From Bacteroidaceae bacterium (GTDB lineage: Bacteria; Bacteroidota; Bacteroidia; Bacteroidales; Bacteroidaceae), in contig JAFYYO010000347.1 of assembly GCA_017557475.1 (NCBI GenBank), forward strand, positions 1 through 19,698: 19,698 nucleotides of DNA. Direction: 5' to 3'. This document shows positions 9,394-16,929 of this stretch, in pieces. Below the pieces are notes generated by a model. The model did not search any database and was not told the DNA's origin. It was given only the letters and a program-made list of their open reading frames with translations. The position numbers and the translations under genes are program-made. Position 1 is the first letter of the stretch, and every line of letters starts with the position of its first letter.

Positions 9394-9426
9394 ATTATTT
9401 TGTTTTTTATATGATGCTTAGAATCA

Positions 9427-9601
9427 CGCTCCACGCTGAGTCGCCAAACACGCCACGTCTAGTTCGCTCTTCCGCACCTTAGAGGTGCGCCTTGGTGCTA
9501 AAGCATCCAAGAACTAGGCACGTCTAATTCGTCAACTAGGCACGTCTAGTTTGCCAATTAGGCGTGTTATGTTTGCCTTCATAACACGTTGTGTTTTCCG
9601 T
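9427..9601. repeat. Tandem repeat array 3: six 22-bp units of mixed type, interrupted by a 43-bp hairpin segment
   Basis: Units start at 9427 and 9449, then after a 43-bp interruption (9471-9513) at 9514, 9536, 9558 and 9580, all 22 bp long. A very degenerate seventh may follow at 9602. The cores in order are ACGCTGAG, ACGTCTAG, ACGTCTAA, ACGTCTAG, GTGTTATG and ACGTTGTG. The first four are type B-like and the last is type A. The unit at 9558 is a hybrid: its left side (AATTAG) is type B and its right side (GTTATG) type A. Unit 9536 has the AACTAG/CTAGTT dyad (9534-9539 and 9546-9551). The array lies between ftsQ and ftsA. Confidence 0.88.
9473..9511. repeat. Two adjacent hairpins inserted within array 3
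   Basis: The first is CGCACCT (9473-9479), loop TAG, AGGTGCG (9483-9489), a perfect 7-bp stem. The second is CTTGGTGC (9491-9498), loop TAAA, GCATCCAAG (9503-9511), an 8-bp stem with one bulged base. Together they occupy almost all of the 43 bp that separates the second and third in-phase repeat units. Neither is followed by a T-run. Confidence 0.7.
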
Positions 9602-9671
9602 CGCAACATTCCACCTGAAAACCAACGACTTGGCCGAAGGGTGGAAGAGGATGCGAAAAGTTGGCGGTCCA

Positions 9672-10415
9672 TCATTTCTTTTTAATCTCTGCTTTAGTGC
9701 ATACTACCTGGCCGTCGTATGCCAGGCTAATCTTCTTATACTTGTTCCAGCCCACACGCTCCAGCCCTTCCCGATAGAAGATGCGAAGGCGATTGAGCTT
9801 TTCTTGGAATCCCTCTACATTGCCCAACTCGATGATGTGCTGCCCTACACGAGGATACAACTCTATCTCTTCAGGGCTTACCACATGAATCTGCTCTATC
9901 TGTTCGCTCCAGAAGAGGTCGTCGTGGATGAACCTGGCCAGTTCCAAGAGATGCTCAGAAGCAAACTTCTTCGTCACGTTGCCAGTAGCGACACACAAGT
10001 CCACATTGAAAGTGGCTGTAGGCATCGTCTGGCCAGTGCTCGACAGATAGTAGTCCTCGCCCTTACCGCTGATGACATGCAGTATGGGTTGCTGCGGAAC
10101 GACCTTGATGCAGAGTTTGCCAGCAGCATCATAGTAGCAGGAAGCACGCTCGATATGCGACTCTTCGAGCATCAACTGCTCTATTTGCTCCAAGTTGACA
10201 TCGCAGATCTTCATCCCTTGAGGCGCTATCTTGTTCCTGGTCAGGATAGAGCGTACATACTCATCAGTGATGAAGCCGTCGGGGATGCTGTCAATGATCT
10301 CGACGCGAACACCTTCGCAGATTCTGTCCTCTGCCTGTCCGCTGAACTTCCAGACAGCAACCACGAGGTAGCCCACCACTGCCAAAAGCAGGAATATCTT
10401 TATTGCAGTCTTCAT
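9672..10415 (-). CDS. ftsQ: Cell division protein FtsQ (POTRA domain)
   Basis: A 247-residue bitopic inner-membrane divisome protein. Residues 1-3 are cytoplasmic, residues 4-23 (AIKIFLLLAVVGYLVVAVWK) form a single membrane segment, and the remainder is periplasmic. A POTRA-like domain at about residues 35-108 shows ICEGVRVEIIDSIPDGFITDEYVRSIL followed by LEQIEQLMLEESHIERASCYYDAAGKLCIKVVPQQPIL, then a beta domain (YYLSSTGQTMP). FtsQ-type proteins are poorly conserved, so identification rests on architecture plus position: the start overlaps the murC stop by 4 bp (ATGA, 10412-10415), in the usual murC-ftsQ-ftsA order. The lysine-rich end (KAEIKKK) is short. A repeat array begins downstream. 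Confidence 0.9.
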   Translation of the reverse strand: MKTAIKIFLLLAVVGYLVVAVWKFSGQAEDRICEGVRVEIIDSIPDGFITDEYVRSILTRNKIAPQGMKICDVNLEQIEQLMLEESHIERASCYYDAAGKLCIKVVPQQPILHVISGKGEDYYLSSTGQTMPTATFNVDLCVATGNVTKKFASEHLLELARFIHDDLFWSEQIEQIHVVSPEEIELYPRVGQHIIELGNVEGFQEKLNRLRIFYREGLERVGWNKYKKISLAYDGQVVCTKAEIKKK

Positions 10416-11791
10416 GATAGAGGTCGCAGTATGTCGGTTATCTGTTGAGCATAATCTTCAATATCGCCTGCTCCGAGTGTAATGAGTACATCGAAGCCAC
10501 CCTGCCGCACCACATCGAGGATGCCGTCCTTGCTGCACATCTGACGCTTGATGCCAGGCTTGAGGTTGTCATATATAAGGGCACTCGTCACGCCTGGAAT
10601 AGGTTCTTCGCGAGCAGGATAAATGTCCACGATGCAGACATCATCGAGAAGCGACAGCGCATCGGCAAAGTCGCGGTAGAAGTCACGAGTCCTTGTGTAG
10701 AGATGCGGCTGGAAGATAGCCTTGATGCGACGTCCTTTGTAGAGTTCACGAACGCTTTCCAGGCTGCGACGTATCTCTTCTGGATGGTGAGCATAGTCGC
10801 TCAGATAGGCCATCTTTTCCGTCTTGATGTGGAAGTCGAAACGCCTGTCCACACCACTGAAAGAGAGCATACCACGACGTATCTCCTCGGCTGTTGCTTC
10901 TGCTATCTGTGCCAAAGCCATCGCTGCAATGCCATTCTCGATATTGACACTTACAGGTACTCCGAGCTCGATGCCTGGAATGTTGCCCAGAGGCGAGACA
11001 AAGTCGAAGGTAATACGCCCGTCTCCAATGCAGACGTTCTCCGCATGGAAGTCACCTTCCTCACGACTATATGTATAGACAGTTACGCCGTCCTGCACAT
11101 CAGGCCTCATCTTCAGCCCAGTATGCATGACGAGGAAGCCGCCAGAAACGATTAGGCTGCTGTACTTGCTAAAGCTCTCAAGATAAGCCTCTTCTGTGCC
11201 ATAGATATCAAGATGGTCGGCATCTGTAGCAGTGATGACGCTTGCATATGGTGTAAGCCAATGGAAAGAGCGGTCGAACTCGTCGGCCTCTATGACAACG
11301 AAAGGACTCTTGTCGCTCAAGATGTAGTTTGTACCATAGTTCTTCGTAATGCCTCCGAGGAAAGCATTACAATCCACGTGGCTCTGATGAAGCACATGTG
11401 CCGTCATGCTTGAAGTGGTCGTCTTGCCATGAGTGCCTGCCACACAGAGCCCTTTGAGAGAACGCGTCAAAGTTCCAAGCACTTGAGCACGCTTCTGTAT
11501 CTCAAAGCAGTTCTTACGGAAGAAGCACAGTTCGCTGTGTTCAGAAGGGATGGCAGGTGTATAGACTACAAGCGTGCTCTTCTTGTCACGACAGGGAGCA
11601 GGAATAAGGTCCACATTGTCTTCATAGTGAACCAAGGCTCCTTCCTTGCGAAGTTGCTCTGTAAGGTCGCTCGGCGTCTTGTCGTAACCAGCAACAAGAA
11701 TGCTGCGGCTGAGGAAATAACGAGCAATGGCACTCATGCCAATGCCACCTATGCCTACGAAGTAAACTGCCTTTATCTGCTCTGCATTCAT
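10412..11791 (-). CDS. murC: UDP-N-acetylmuramate--L-alanine ligase
   Basis: A 459-residue ATP-dependent cytoplasmic ligase that adds L-Ala to UDP-MurNAc, the first step of peptide-stem assembly. The N-terminal Rossmann motif FVGIGGIGMSAIA (11-23) binds the UDP sugar. The Mur-ligase ATP loop GTHGKTTTSS is at 119-128. EADEFDRSF (168-176) is the MurC-specific segment, and TDADHLDIYG (189-198) contains the conserved His. The C-terminal domain includes SGVDRRFDFH and DYAHHPEEI. GTHGKTT and the ADEFDRSF segment distinguish MurC from the Mpl ligase. It overlaps murG upstream (11788-11791) and ftsQ downstream by 4 bp each, suggesting translational coupling. Length and motifs are complete. Confidence 0.97.
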   Translation of the reverse strand: MNAEQIKAVYFVGIGGIGMSAIARYFLSRSILVAGYDKTPSDLTEQLRKEGALVHYEDNVDLIPAPCRDKKSTLVVYTPAIPSEHSELCFFRKNCFEIQKRAQVLGTLTRSLKGLCVAGTHGKTTTSSMTAHVLHQSHVDCNAFLGGITKNYGTNYILSDKSPFVVIEADEFDRSFHWLTPYASVITATDADHLDIYGTEEAYLESFSKYSSLIVSGGFLVMHTGLKMRPDVQDGVTVYTYSREEGDFHAENVCIGDGRITFDFVSPLGNIPGIELGVPVSVNIENGIAAMALAQIAEATAEEIRRGMLSFSGVDRRFDFHIKTEKMAYLSDYAHHPEEIRRSLESVRELYKGRRIKAIFQPHLYTRTRDFYRDFADALSLLDDVCIVDIYPAREEPIPGVTSALIYDNLKPGIKRQMCSKDGILDVVRQGGFDVLITLGAGDIEDYAQQITDILRPLS

Positions 11792-12912
11792 GACTGCTTC
11801 TGTTCTGCAAGTTTAATAACTTCCTCGGCAATGATGCGTGCCGAATCGCGCAAGGCCATCGCTGCGGCATTCTTACCGAGTTCTTGAAGCTTCTCTGTAT
11901 TAACCACCGTCTCCATAGCAAGCGGTATGAGCTGCTCAGGAGCATCTGCATCTCGAACAAGCAAAGCAGCCTGTTTGTTAACAAGCGCCATTGCATTGTG
12001 TGTCTGATGGTCTTCTGCCACATTGGGACTAGGCACGAGGATGCTTGGTTTGCCCAACAAGCAGAGTTCGCTGATGCTGCCCGCTCCCGCACGACTGATG
12101 ACGAGGTCGGCCAAGCAATATGCCTGGTCCATCCTGCTGATGAAGTCCGTAACAACAAGATTCGTGGGTTTACCTTTCACGTCGAGCGTCTGCTCTATCT
12201 CCTTCTTATAATAGCTACCAGTCTGCCAAATGAACTGTATGGGCGATGCAGCAATGCGAGAAAGGTTCCTCATGACGCTCTCGTTTAAGGTACGTGCTCC
12301 GAGGCTTCCTCCAATAAGCAGGATAGTAGGCTTTGATGCGCTTAGGCCAAAGGCTGCAGCACACTCCTCTCGTGTCAGGGAATCATTGAGCAAACTCTGA
12401 CGTACAGGGTTTCCCGTGAGCAGGATACGGTCTTTAGGGAAGAAGCGCTCCATGCCTTCGTATGCTACACATATCTTCTTTGCCTTCTTGGCAAGCGTCT
12501 TGTTGGTCAGGCCAGCAAAGCTGTTCTGTTCCTGAATGAGGCAAGGGATGCCCAACTCGTAGGCAGCATTGAGGGTTGCCGAACTGGCATAACCACCTAC
12601 ACCTACTGCTACGTCAGGTTTGAAGTCGCGTATCGTCTTCTTAACCATACGCTTGCTCTTCAGAAAATCCATCAAGACGCTGATGTTACCAGGCTTCCAT
12701 AGAGGACGCAACAGACCGCGAACAGGCAGTCCTATTATCTCGTAACCGGCAGCAGGCACACGTTGCATTTCCATTCTTCCCTCTGCCCCTACAAAGAGAA
12801 TCTTCACGTCAGGGTTTATCTCGCGGAGTGCATTGGCTATGCTCACTGCAGGAAAGATGTGTCCTCCTGTGCCGCCGCCACTTATTATGACTCTTAGTTC
12901 ATCCATACACAT
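11788..12912 (-). CDS. murG: UDP-GlcNAc--undecaprenyl-PP-MurNAc-pentapeptide GlcNAc transferase
   Basis: A 374-residue GT28-family glycosyltransferase that converts lipid I to lipid II at the inner face of the membrane. It has the G-loop GGGTGGHIFPA (12-22), VGVGGYAS (103-110) and EQNSFAG (128-134) in the N-terminal acceptor domain. The C-terminal donor domain has LLIGGSLGARTLNE (198-211), VISRAGAGSISEL (271-283) and the UDP-GlcNAc-binding segment with EDHQTHNA (300-307). The protein may start at the second Met (12906, MDELRVIISGGG), which places the G-loop at the usual distance from the N-terminus; the longer start adds only two residues. It follows ftsW by 8 bp and overlaps murC by 4 bp. 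Confidence 0.96.
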   Translation of the reverse strand: MCMDELRVIISGGGTGGHIFPAVSIANALREINPDVKILFVGAEGRMEMQRVPAAGYEIIGLPVRGLLRPLWKPGNISVLMDFLKSKRMVKKTIRDFKPDVAVGVGGYASSATLNAAYELGIPCLIQEQNSFAGLTNKTLAKKAKKICVAYEGMERFFPKDRILLTGNPVRQSLLNDSLTREECAAAFGLSASKPTILLIGGSLGARTLNESVMRNLSRIAASPIQFIWQTGSYYKKEIEQTLDVKGKPTNLVVTDFISRMDQAYCLADLVISRAGAGSISELCLLGKPSILVPSPNVAEDHQTHNAMALVNKQAALLVRDADAPEQLIPLAMETVVNTEKLQELGKNAAAMALRDSARIIAEEVIKLAEQKQS

Positions 12913-12920
12913 TATATATA

Positions 12921-14135
12921 TTATGCAGCTTCTAGCTGTTTGTTGTCGTATTCAGGTTTACGTTTTGCCGTGTGACTCACGCTTAGTATCATACCTATGT
13001 AAGTGCAAGTGATGAAGAGGCTTGTGCCGCCTCGACTGACGAGTGGCAAGGGTTGTCCCGTAACAGGGAATGCCCCTACAGCCACAGCCATGTTCATCAT
13101 GGCCTGCACCACAATCATCAAAGCTAATCCCATCACCAGATAAGAGGGGAAGAGCGCCTTGCATTTCTGGGCGATACGCATGGAGCGATACATCAATATG
13201 AGGTAGAGACTTAACACGAGCACAGCGCCAAAGAAGCCAAGTTCTTCAATGATGATAGCATAGATGAAGTCGGAGAAAGCTTGCGGAATGAAGTCACGCT
13301 GACGGCTATTGCCTGGACCACGACCTATAACATTACTGGTAGCGATGGCAACCTTCGCGTATGCTTTCTGCGGATTCTCTTGCGGTTTGTACTTGCTAGG
13401 GTCTTCTGGACGCTCCTGCTTGTCAGTAATTCGGTGTATCCAGGTTGGCACACGATGCAAAGGTCCATCAGACATCTGCCATTCAGTAAGTGTCTTCTCA
13501 GGTATGGAATAGGCTATGCCGAAGACACTGCCTATGCCAAGCATGCCCAAGAGGAGTGCTCCAATTAGTATCTTCTTGCGTATCTGCGCATAGAAACAGA
13601 TGCCAAACATGACGATGGCAATGATGAAAGCGGTGGAGGCATTCTCTGTGAAGATGAGCAATATTGTGATAAAAGCCGTCATTGCCACTATCTTGAAGCC
13701 CATCGGACTCGCTCCTTTCTCGTCACGAAGCGAAGAAAGGATAAAACAACTGAAGCCTACAAGACTCAATTTCGCTAGCTCGCTGGGTTGGAAGCGTATG
13801 AATCCTATCGATATCCAACGGCCTGCATCGTTCGTTTTCTGACCAATGGCAAGCACGGCAATGAGCAGGAAGAGCGACAGGAATATGCCTATAGTGCACA
13901 ACAACTTAAAGTAGTTGCAGGGGATGAAATGCACAAGCCACGCAATGAAAATGCCCATCAGCATGAAGGAGCCGTGCTGCATGATAGGATCCCAGTATGC
14001 TCCAGAGGCAAATGTCATGCGAGAGCTGGCGCTATAGACTTCTATCAGCGAGATGGCACACAAGATGAGGAACACAGCCCAGATGCCCAAGTCGCCGTGT
14101 ATCAAAGTCTTGTTTTGTAGCTTATTTAGTTTCAT
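12921..14135 (-). CDS. ftsW: Septal peptidoglycan polymerase FtsW (SEDS family)
   Basis: A 404-residue polytopic membrane glycosyltransferase that polymerises lipid II during septation together with FtsI. About ten hydrophobic segments are visible. SEDS hallmarks include DAGRWISIGFIRFQPSELAKLSL (103-125), a large extracytoplasmic loop (about 208-285) with VIGRGPGNSRQRDFIPQAFSDFIYAIIIEELG, where Asp289 aligns with the proposed catalytic Asp, and the C-terminal GAFPVTGQPLPLVSRGGTSL (354-373). Its place between murD and murG, and the ftsI in the same cluster, favour FtsW over RodA. The loop contains a charged, proline-rich stretch (KQERPEDPSKYKPQENP, about 239-255), probably lineage-specific. 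Confidence 0.96.
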   Translation of the reverse strand: MKLNKLQNKTLIHGDLGIWAVFLILCAISLIEVYSASSRMTFASGAYWDPIMQHGSFMLMGIFIAWLVHFIPCNYFKLLCTIGIFLSLFLLIAVLAIGQKTNDAGRWISIGFIRFQPSELAKLSLVGFSCFILSSLRDEKGASPMGFKIVAMTAFITILLIFTENASTAFIIAIVMFGICFYAQIRKKILIGALLLGMLGIGSVFGIAYSIPEKTLTEWQMSDGPLHRVPTWIHRITDKQERPEDPSKYKPQENPQKAYAKVAIATSNVIGRGPGNSRQRDFIPQAFSDFIYAIIIEELGFFGAVLVLSLYLILMYRSMRIAQKCKALFPSYLVMGLALMIVVQAMMNMAVAVGAFPVTGQPLPLVSRGGTSLFITCTYIGMILSVSHTAKRKPEYDNKQLEAA

Positions 14136-14147
14136 CGTCTTTTTAGC

Positions 14148-15482
14148 TTAAAGGTTCCTCACTTGTTCGCAGAACTGTTCGCCTCTATCTTCCATGTTCT
14201 TGAAGAGGTCAAAGCTAGCGCAGCAGGGACTGAGCAACACTGTATAGCCAGGCTTTGCCATACGACTGCAAGCCGCTACGCAGTCCTTCATGTTGTTGGT
14301 ATCTGCTACAGGAATGCCCATTCCATCGAAGAAATTGTGCAACTTCGTGTTGTCTGCACCAAGATAGACAAGGCCAGCGCACTTCTTCTGCACCAGTTCC
14401 TTGATGGCATTGTAGTCGTTGCCCTTGTCCTTACCTCCTATGATGAGGATGGTGGGCGTGGTCATGCTTTCAAGAGCATACCAGCAGGCATCTACATTGG
14501 TTGCCTTCGAGTCGTTGATGTACTGCACACCTCCTACGCGAGCCACTTTCTGCAAGCGATGTTCCACACCTTCGAAGTCACTCAAGCTTTGGCGAAGCGA
14601 TTCATCATCTATGCCGCTGATTCGAGCTGCGATGCCTGCAGCCAGACTGTTATACATATTGTGCTTGCCACGCAGACTCAGACTTTCCTGCTCCATGTTG
14701 AAGGGCGTCGGGTACTCAATGACGTATTGGCCGTCGGCGATGTAGCCTATCATGCCCTCCTTCTTGACGATGCTGAAGGGACACATCTTGGCCTTGATGC
14801 CATACTTCCTAAGTTCGGCAGTGATGATGGGGTCGTCATTCCAGTAGATGAACGCGTCTTCCTCGGTTTGATTCTGCACGATGCGCATCTTGCTGTCTGT
14901 GTATTTCTGCATCGAATTCTCGTAGCGATCGAGGTGGTCGGGTGTAATGTTGAGCAAGATGGCAATGTTGGCACGGAAATCATACATGTTATCGAGTTGG
15001 AAACTGCTGAGCTCGATGATGTAGTAGTCGTAGGTCTTACCTTCGGCAATCTGCAGTGCCAGGCTGCGACCTATGTTTCCTGCCAAGCCTGCATTATAGC
15101 CTGCCTTCTTGAAAATATGGTAGATAAGGCTTGTGGTCGTTGTCTTGCCGTTTGAGCCAGTGATGCAAATCATCTTCGCATCTGTATAGCGACCGGCGAA
15201 TTCTATCTCGCTGATGACGGGAATTCCTGCGTTCCTGACCTTCTGCACCATAGGAGCGTCCTCAGGAATGCCAGGACTCTTCACTACCTCAACCGCATTG
15301 AGGATGAGCTCTTCTGTATGCTGTCCCTCTTCCCAAGGCACATCATACTCGCGAAGCACCTGCTTGTAGCTCTCCTTTATCTTGCCCATGTCGCTGACGA
15401 AGACGTCGAAGCCCTTCACCTTAGCCAGTGCTGCAGCTCCAACGCCGCTTTCGGCAGCTCCAAGTATCACTATTCTATTCAT
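14148..15482 (-). CDS. murD: UDP-N-acetylmuramoyl-L-alanine--D-glutamate ligase
   Basis: A 444-residue cytoplasmic ligase adding D-Glu to UDP-MurNAc-L-Ala. It starts MNRIVILGAAESGVGAAALA, the UDP-binding Rossmann motif. The ATP loop GSNGKTTTTS is at 109-118, followed by AGNIG (134-138), ELSSFQLD (157-164) and NITPDHLDRY (178-187). The C-terminal domain holds EHRLQKV, INDSKATN, GGKDKG and a late LLSPCCASFDLFKNMEDRG. I chose the start at 15482: the frame is open back to 15575, but that would add 31 residues lying wholly inside the mraY 3' end, and the Rossmann motif begins at this Met. With this start it follows mraY by 2 bp and precedes ftsW by 12 bp. Confidence 0.95.
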   Translation of the reverse strand: MNRIVILGAAESGVGAAALAKVKGFDVFVSDMGKIKESYKQVLREYDVPWEEGQHTEELILNAVEVVKSPGIPEDAPMVQKVRNAGIPVISEIEFAGRYTDAKMICITGSNGKTTTTSLIYHIFKKAGYNAGLAGNIGRSLALQIAEGKTYDYYIIELSSFQLDNMYDFRANIAILLNITPDHLDRYENSMQKYTDSKMRIVQNQTEEDAFIYWNDDPIITAELRKYGIKAKMCPFSIVKKEGMIGYIADGQYVIEYPTPFNMEQESLSLRGKHNMYNSLAAGIAARISGIDDESLRQSLSDFEGVEHRLQKVARVGGVQYINDSKATNVDACWYALESMTTPTILIIGGKDKGNDYNAIKELVQKKCAGLVYLGADNTKLHNFFDGMGIPVADTNNMKDCVAACSRMAKPGYTVLLSPCCASFDLFKNMEDRGEQFCEQVRNL

Positions 15483-15484
15483 TT

Positions 15485-16750
15485 TTATCTTATCTTCAAT
15501 GTTACGATGGCGAGTGCCGCCATGATGATGGTCACTATCCAAAAGCGGACAGTTATCTTTGATTCGAGCCAACAACCCTTAGGCCAATTGATGAGTACCT
15601 TGAAGTTGGAGGGCAACTGATCTGGTGCTACGCGGAATGTGTCGTGCAGCGGAGCACGCTTGAAGACGCGCCATTTCAGTCCGCGCTTGTTGCCCATCTT
15701 GGCATAATTGGTCTGCAAAATCACACTTATGCTCTCCATAAGGAAGACGAAGCACAGCAGCGGAAGAAGCAGTTCCTTGTGTATGATGATGGCCGTCACG
15801 CCGATGATGCCGCCAATAGCCAAGCTTCCCGTATCGCCCATGAACACCTGTGCGGGATAGGCGTTATACCAGAGGAAACCAATCAACGCGCCAACGAAGG
15901 CACAAATGAAGATGACGAGTTCCTCCGAACCTGGGATATACATTATATTAAGGTAGGCAGCCATGTGGATGTGACTGCTCACGTATGCCAAGATGCCTAG
16001 AGCAATACACATAATAGCCGCGTTGCCTGCGCACAAACCGTCCATTCCATCGTTCAAATTGGAACCGTTGCTGACCGCCATCACGATGAAAGTGGTGACG
16101 AGCACGAAGAATATCCAACCTGCTGCGGACTTGTATTTGCCCAGGAAAGTAAAGATGTCAGCATAGTTGAGGTTGTTGTTCTTGACGAACGGAATGGTGG
16201 TGATGGTGCTCTTCACCTCTTCGCTCCGATGCGTCACAACTTGCTCAGTGCCCTGCCGTTCGTCCTGAATGTTCTCACAGATAACAGCATCAGGGCTCAT
16301 CCAGAGTGTCAGGCCGACAACCAAACCGAGCACTGCCTGGCCGAGAAGCTTGTAGATGGGGCGAAGTCCGTCTTTCGTGACCTTCATCTTGATGTAGTCA
16401 TCGGCAAAACCAAGTGCTCCAAGCCATACAGTTGTAAAGAGCATGAGGAGCATGTAGATGTTGCGCAGACGGCCAAGCAACAGGCAGGGGAGAAGTGTGG
16501 CCACAATGATGATGATGCCTCCCATAGTAGGCACTCCCTTCTTCTCCACGCCGTATGGATCGATGCTGGCGTCTCTTTGAGCTTCGCTGGCGTTGTGTTT
16601 GCGCATCCAACGGACGAAATACTCGCCGAACCACATCGAAATAATGAGGCTCAAGACCAGTGTGAGGACTGCACGGAAAGAGATATAGTGCCACAGATGG
16701 GCTCCCGAAACTCCGAATTCTCCCAGATATCTGAACAGATAGTATAGCAT
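15485..16750 (-). CDS. mraY: Phospho-N-acetylmuramoyl-pentapeptide-transferase
   Basis: A 421-residue polytopic membrane enzyme transferring phospho-MurNAc-pentapeptide from UDP to undecaprenyl phosphate, forming lipid I. Family motifs: KKGVPTMGG (70-78), the DDY metal/nucleotide motif FADDYIKM (115-122), NLNDGMDGL (231-239) and FMGDTGSLAIGG (303-314). Two regions are longer than in the E. coli enzyme (about 360 residues): a hydrophilic segment at about 157-192 (ENIQDERQGTEQVVTHRSEEVKS) and the region after KRAPLHD. The classical PIHHHYE signature is replaced by APLHDTFRVAPDQ (366-378), so only the first His is kept. It is followed by murD after 2 bp; a 179-bp gap with a repeat array lies upstream. 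Confidence 0.96.
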   Translation of the reverse strand: MLYYLFRYLGEFGVSGAHLWHYISFRAVLTLVLSLIISMWFGEYFVRWMRKHNASEAQRDASIDPYGVEKKGVPTMGGIIIIVATLLPCLLLGRLRNIYMLLMLFTTVWLGALGFADDYIKMKVTKDGLRPIYKLLGQAVLGLVVGLTLWMSPDAVICENIQDERQGTEQVVTHRSEEVKSTITTIPFVKNNNLNYADIFTFLGKYKSAAGWIFFVLVTTFIVMAVSNGSNLNDGMDGLCAGNAAIMCIALGILAYVSSHIHMAAYLNIMYIPGSEELVIFICAFVGALIGFLWYNAYPAQVFMGDTGSLAIGGIIGVTAIIIHKELLLPLLCFVFLMESISVILQTNYAKMGNKRGLKWRVFKRAPLHDTFRVAPDQLPSNFKVLINWPKGCWLESKITVRFWIVTIIMAALAIVTLKIR

Positions 16751-16827
16751 GTCTTGATGTTGACTTTATGTTGTGTTATGTCCTTTTCTATTGTATGTTT
16801 TTTATGACTTCTGGTTGTGTTTGAAAA

Positions 16828-16915
16828 CGTAACGTGTTATGTTGGCAATCATAACGTGTTATGATGACGATCTTAACGTGTTATGTTTGCTATCTTAACG
16901 TGTTATGTTTTTCTA
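16828..16915. repeat. Tandem repeat array 4: four 22-bp type A units between murE and mraY
   Basis: Four units of exactly 22 bp starting at 16828, 16850, 16872 and 16894. All contain AACGTGTTATG; the left parts are CGTAAC, CATAAC, CTTAAC and CTTAAC. Unit 2 has a perfect inverted repeat, CATAAC (16850-16855) and GTTATG (16858-16863), around GT. The tails are TTGGCAAT, ATGACGAT, TTTGCTAT and TTTTTCTA. Compared with array 1 the central dinucleotide is GT rather than AC. The array fills about half of the 179-bp gap between co-directional genes. Confidence 0.93.
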
Positions 16916-16929
16916 CTCTCCATAGGTCC

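Noticed and set aside
9394..9671. Insertion sequence remnant in the ftsQ-ftsA gap
   Set aside because: There is no transposase fragment, long terminal inverted repeat or target duplication; the content is explained by the 22-bp array and two hairpins.
14163..15155. Long plus-strand open frame opposite murD (330 codons)
   Set aside because: It is the antisense shadow of a clear murD gene; the translation shows no family motif and mirrors murD codon bias.
15483..15575. N-terminal extension of MurD by 31 residues overlapping mraY
   Set aside because: The UDP-binding motif starts immediately at the Met at 15482, and the extension is just mraY read in another frame.
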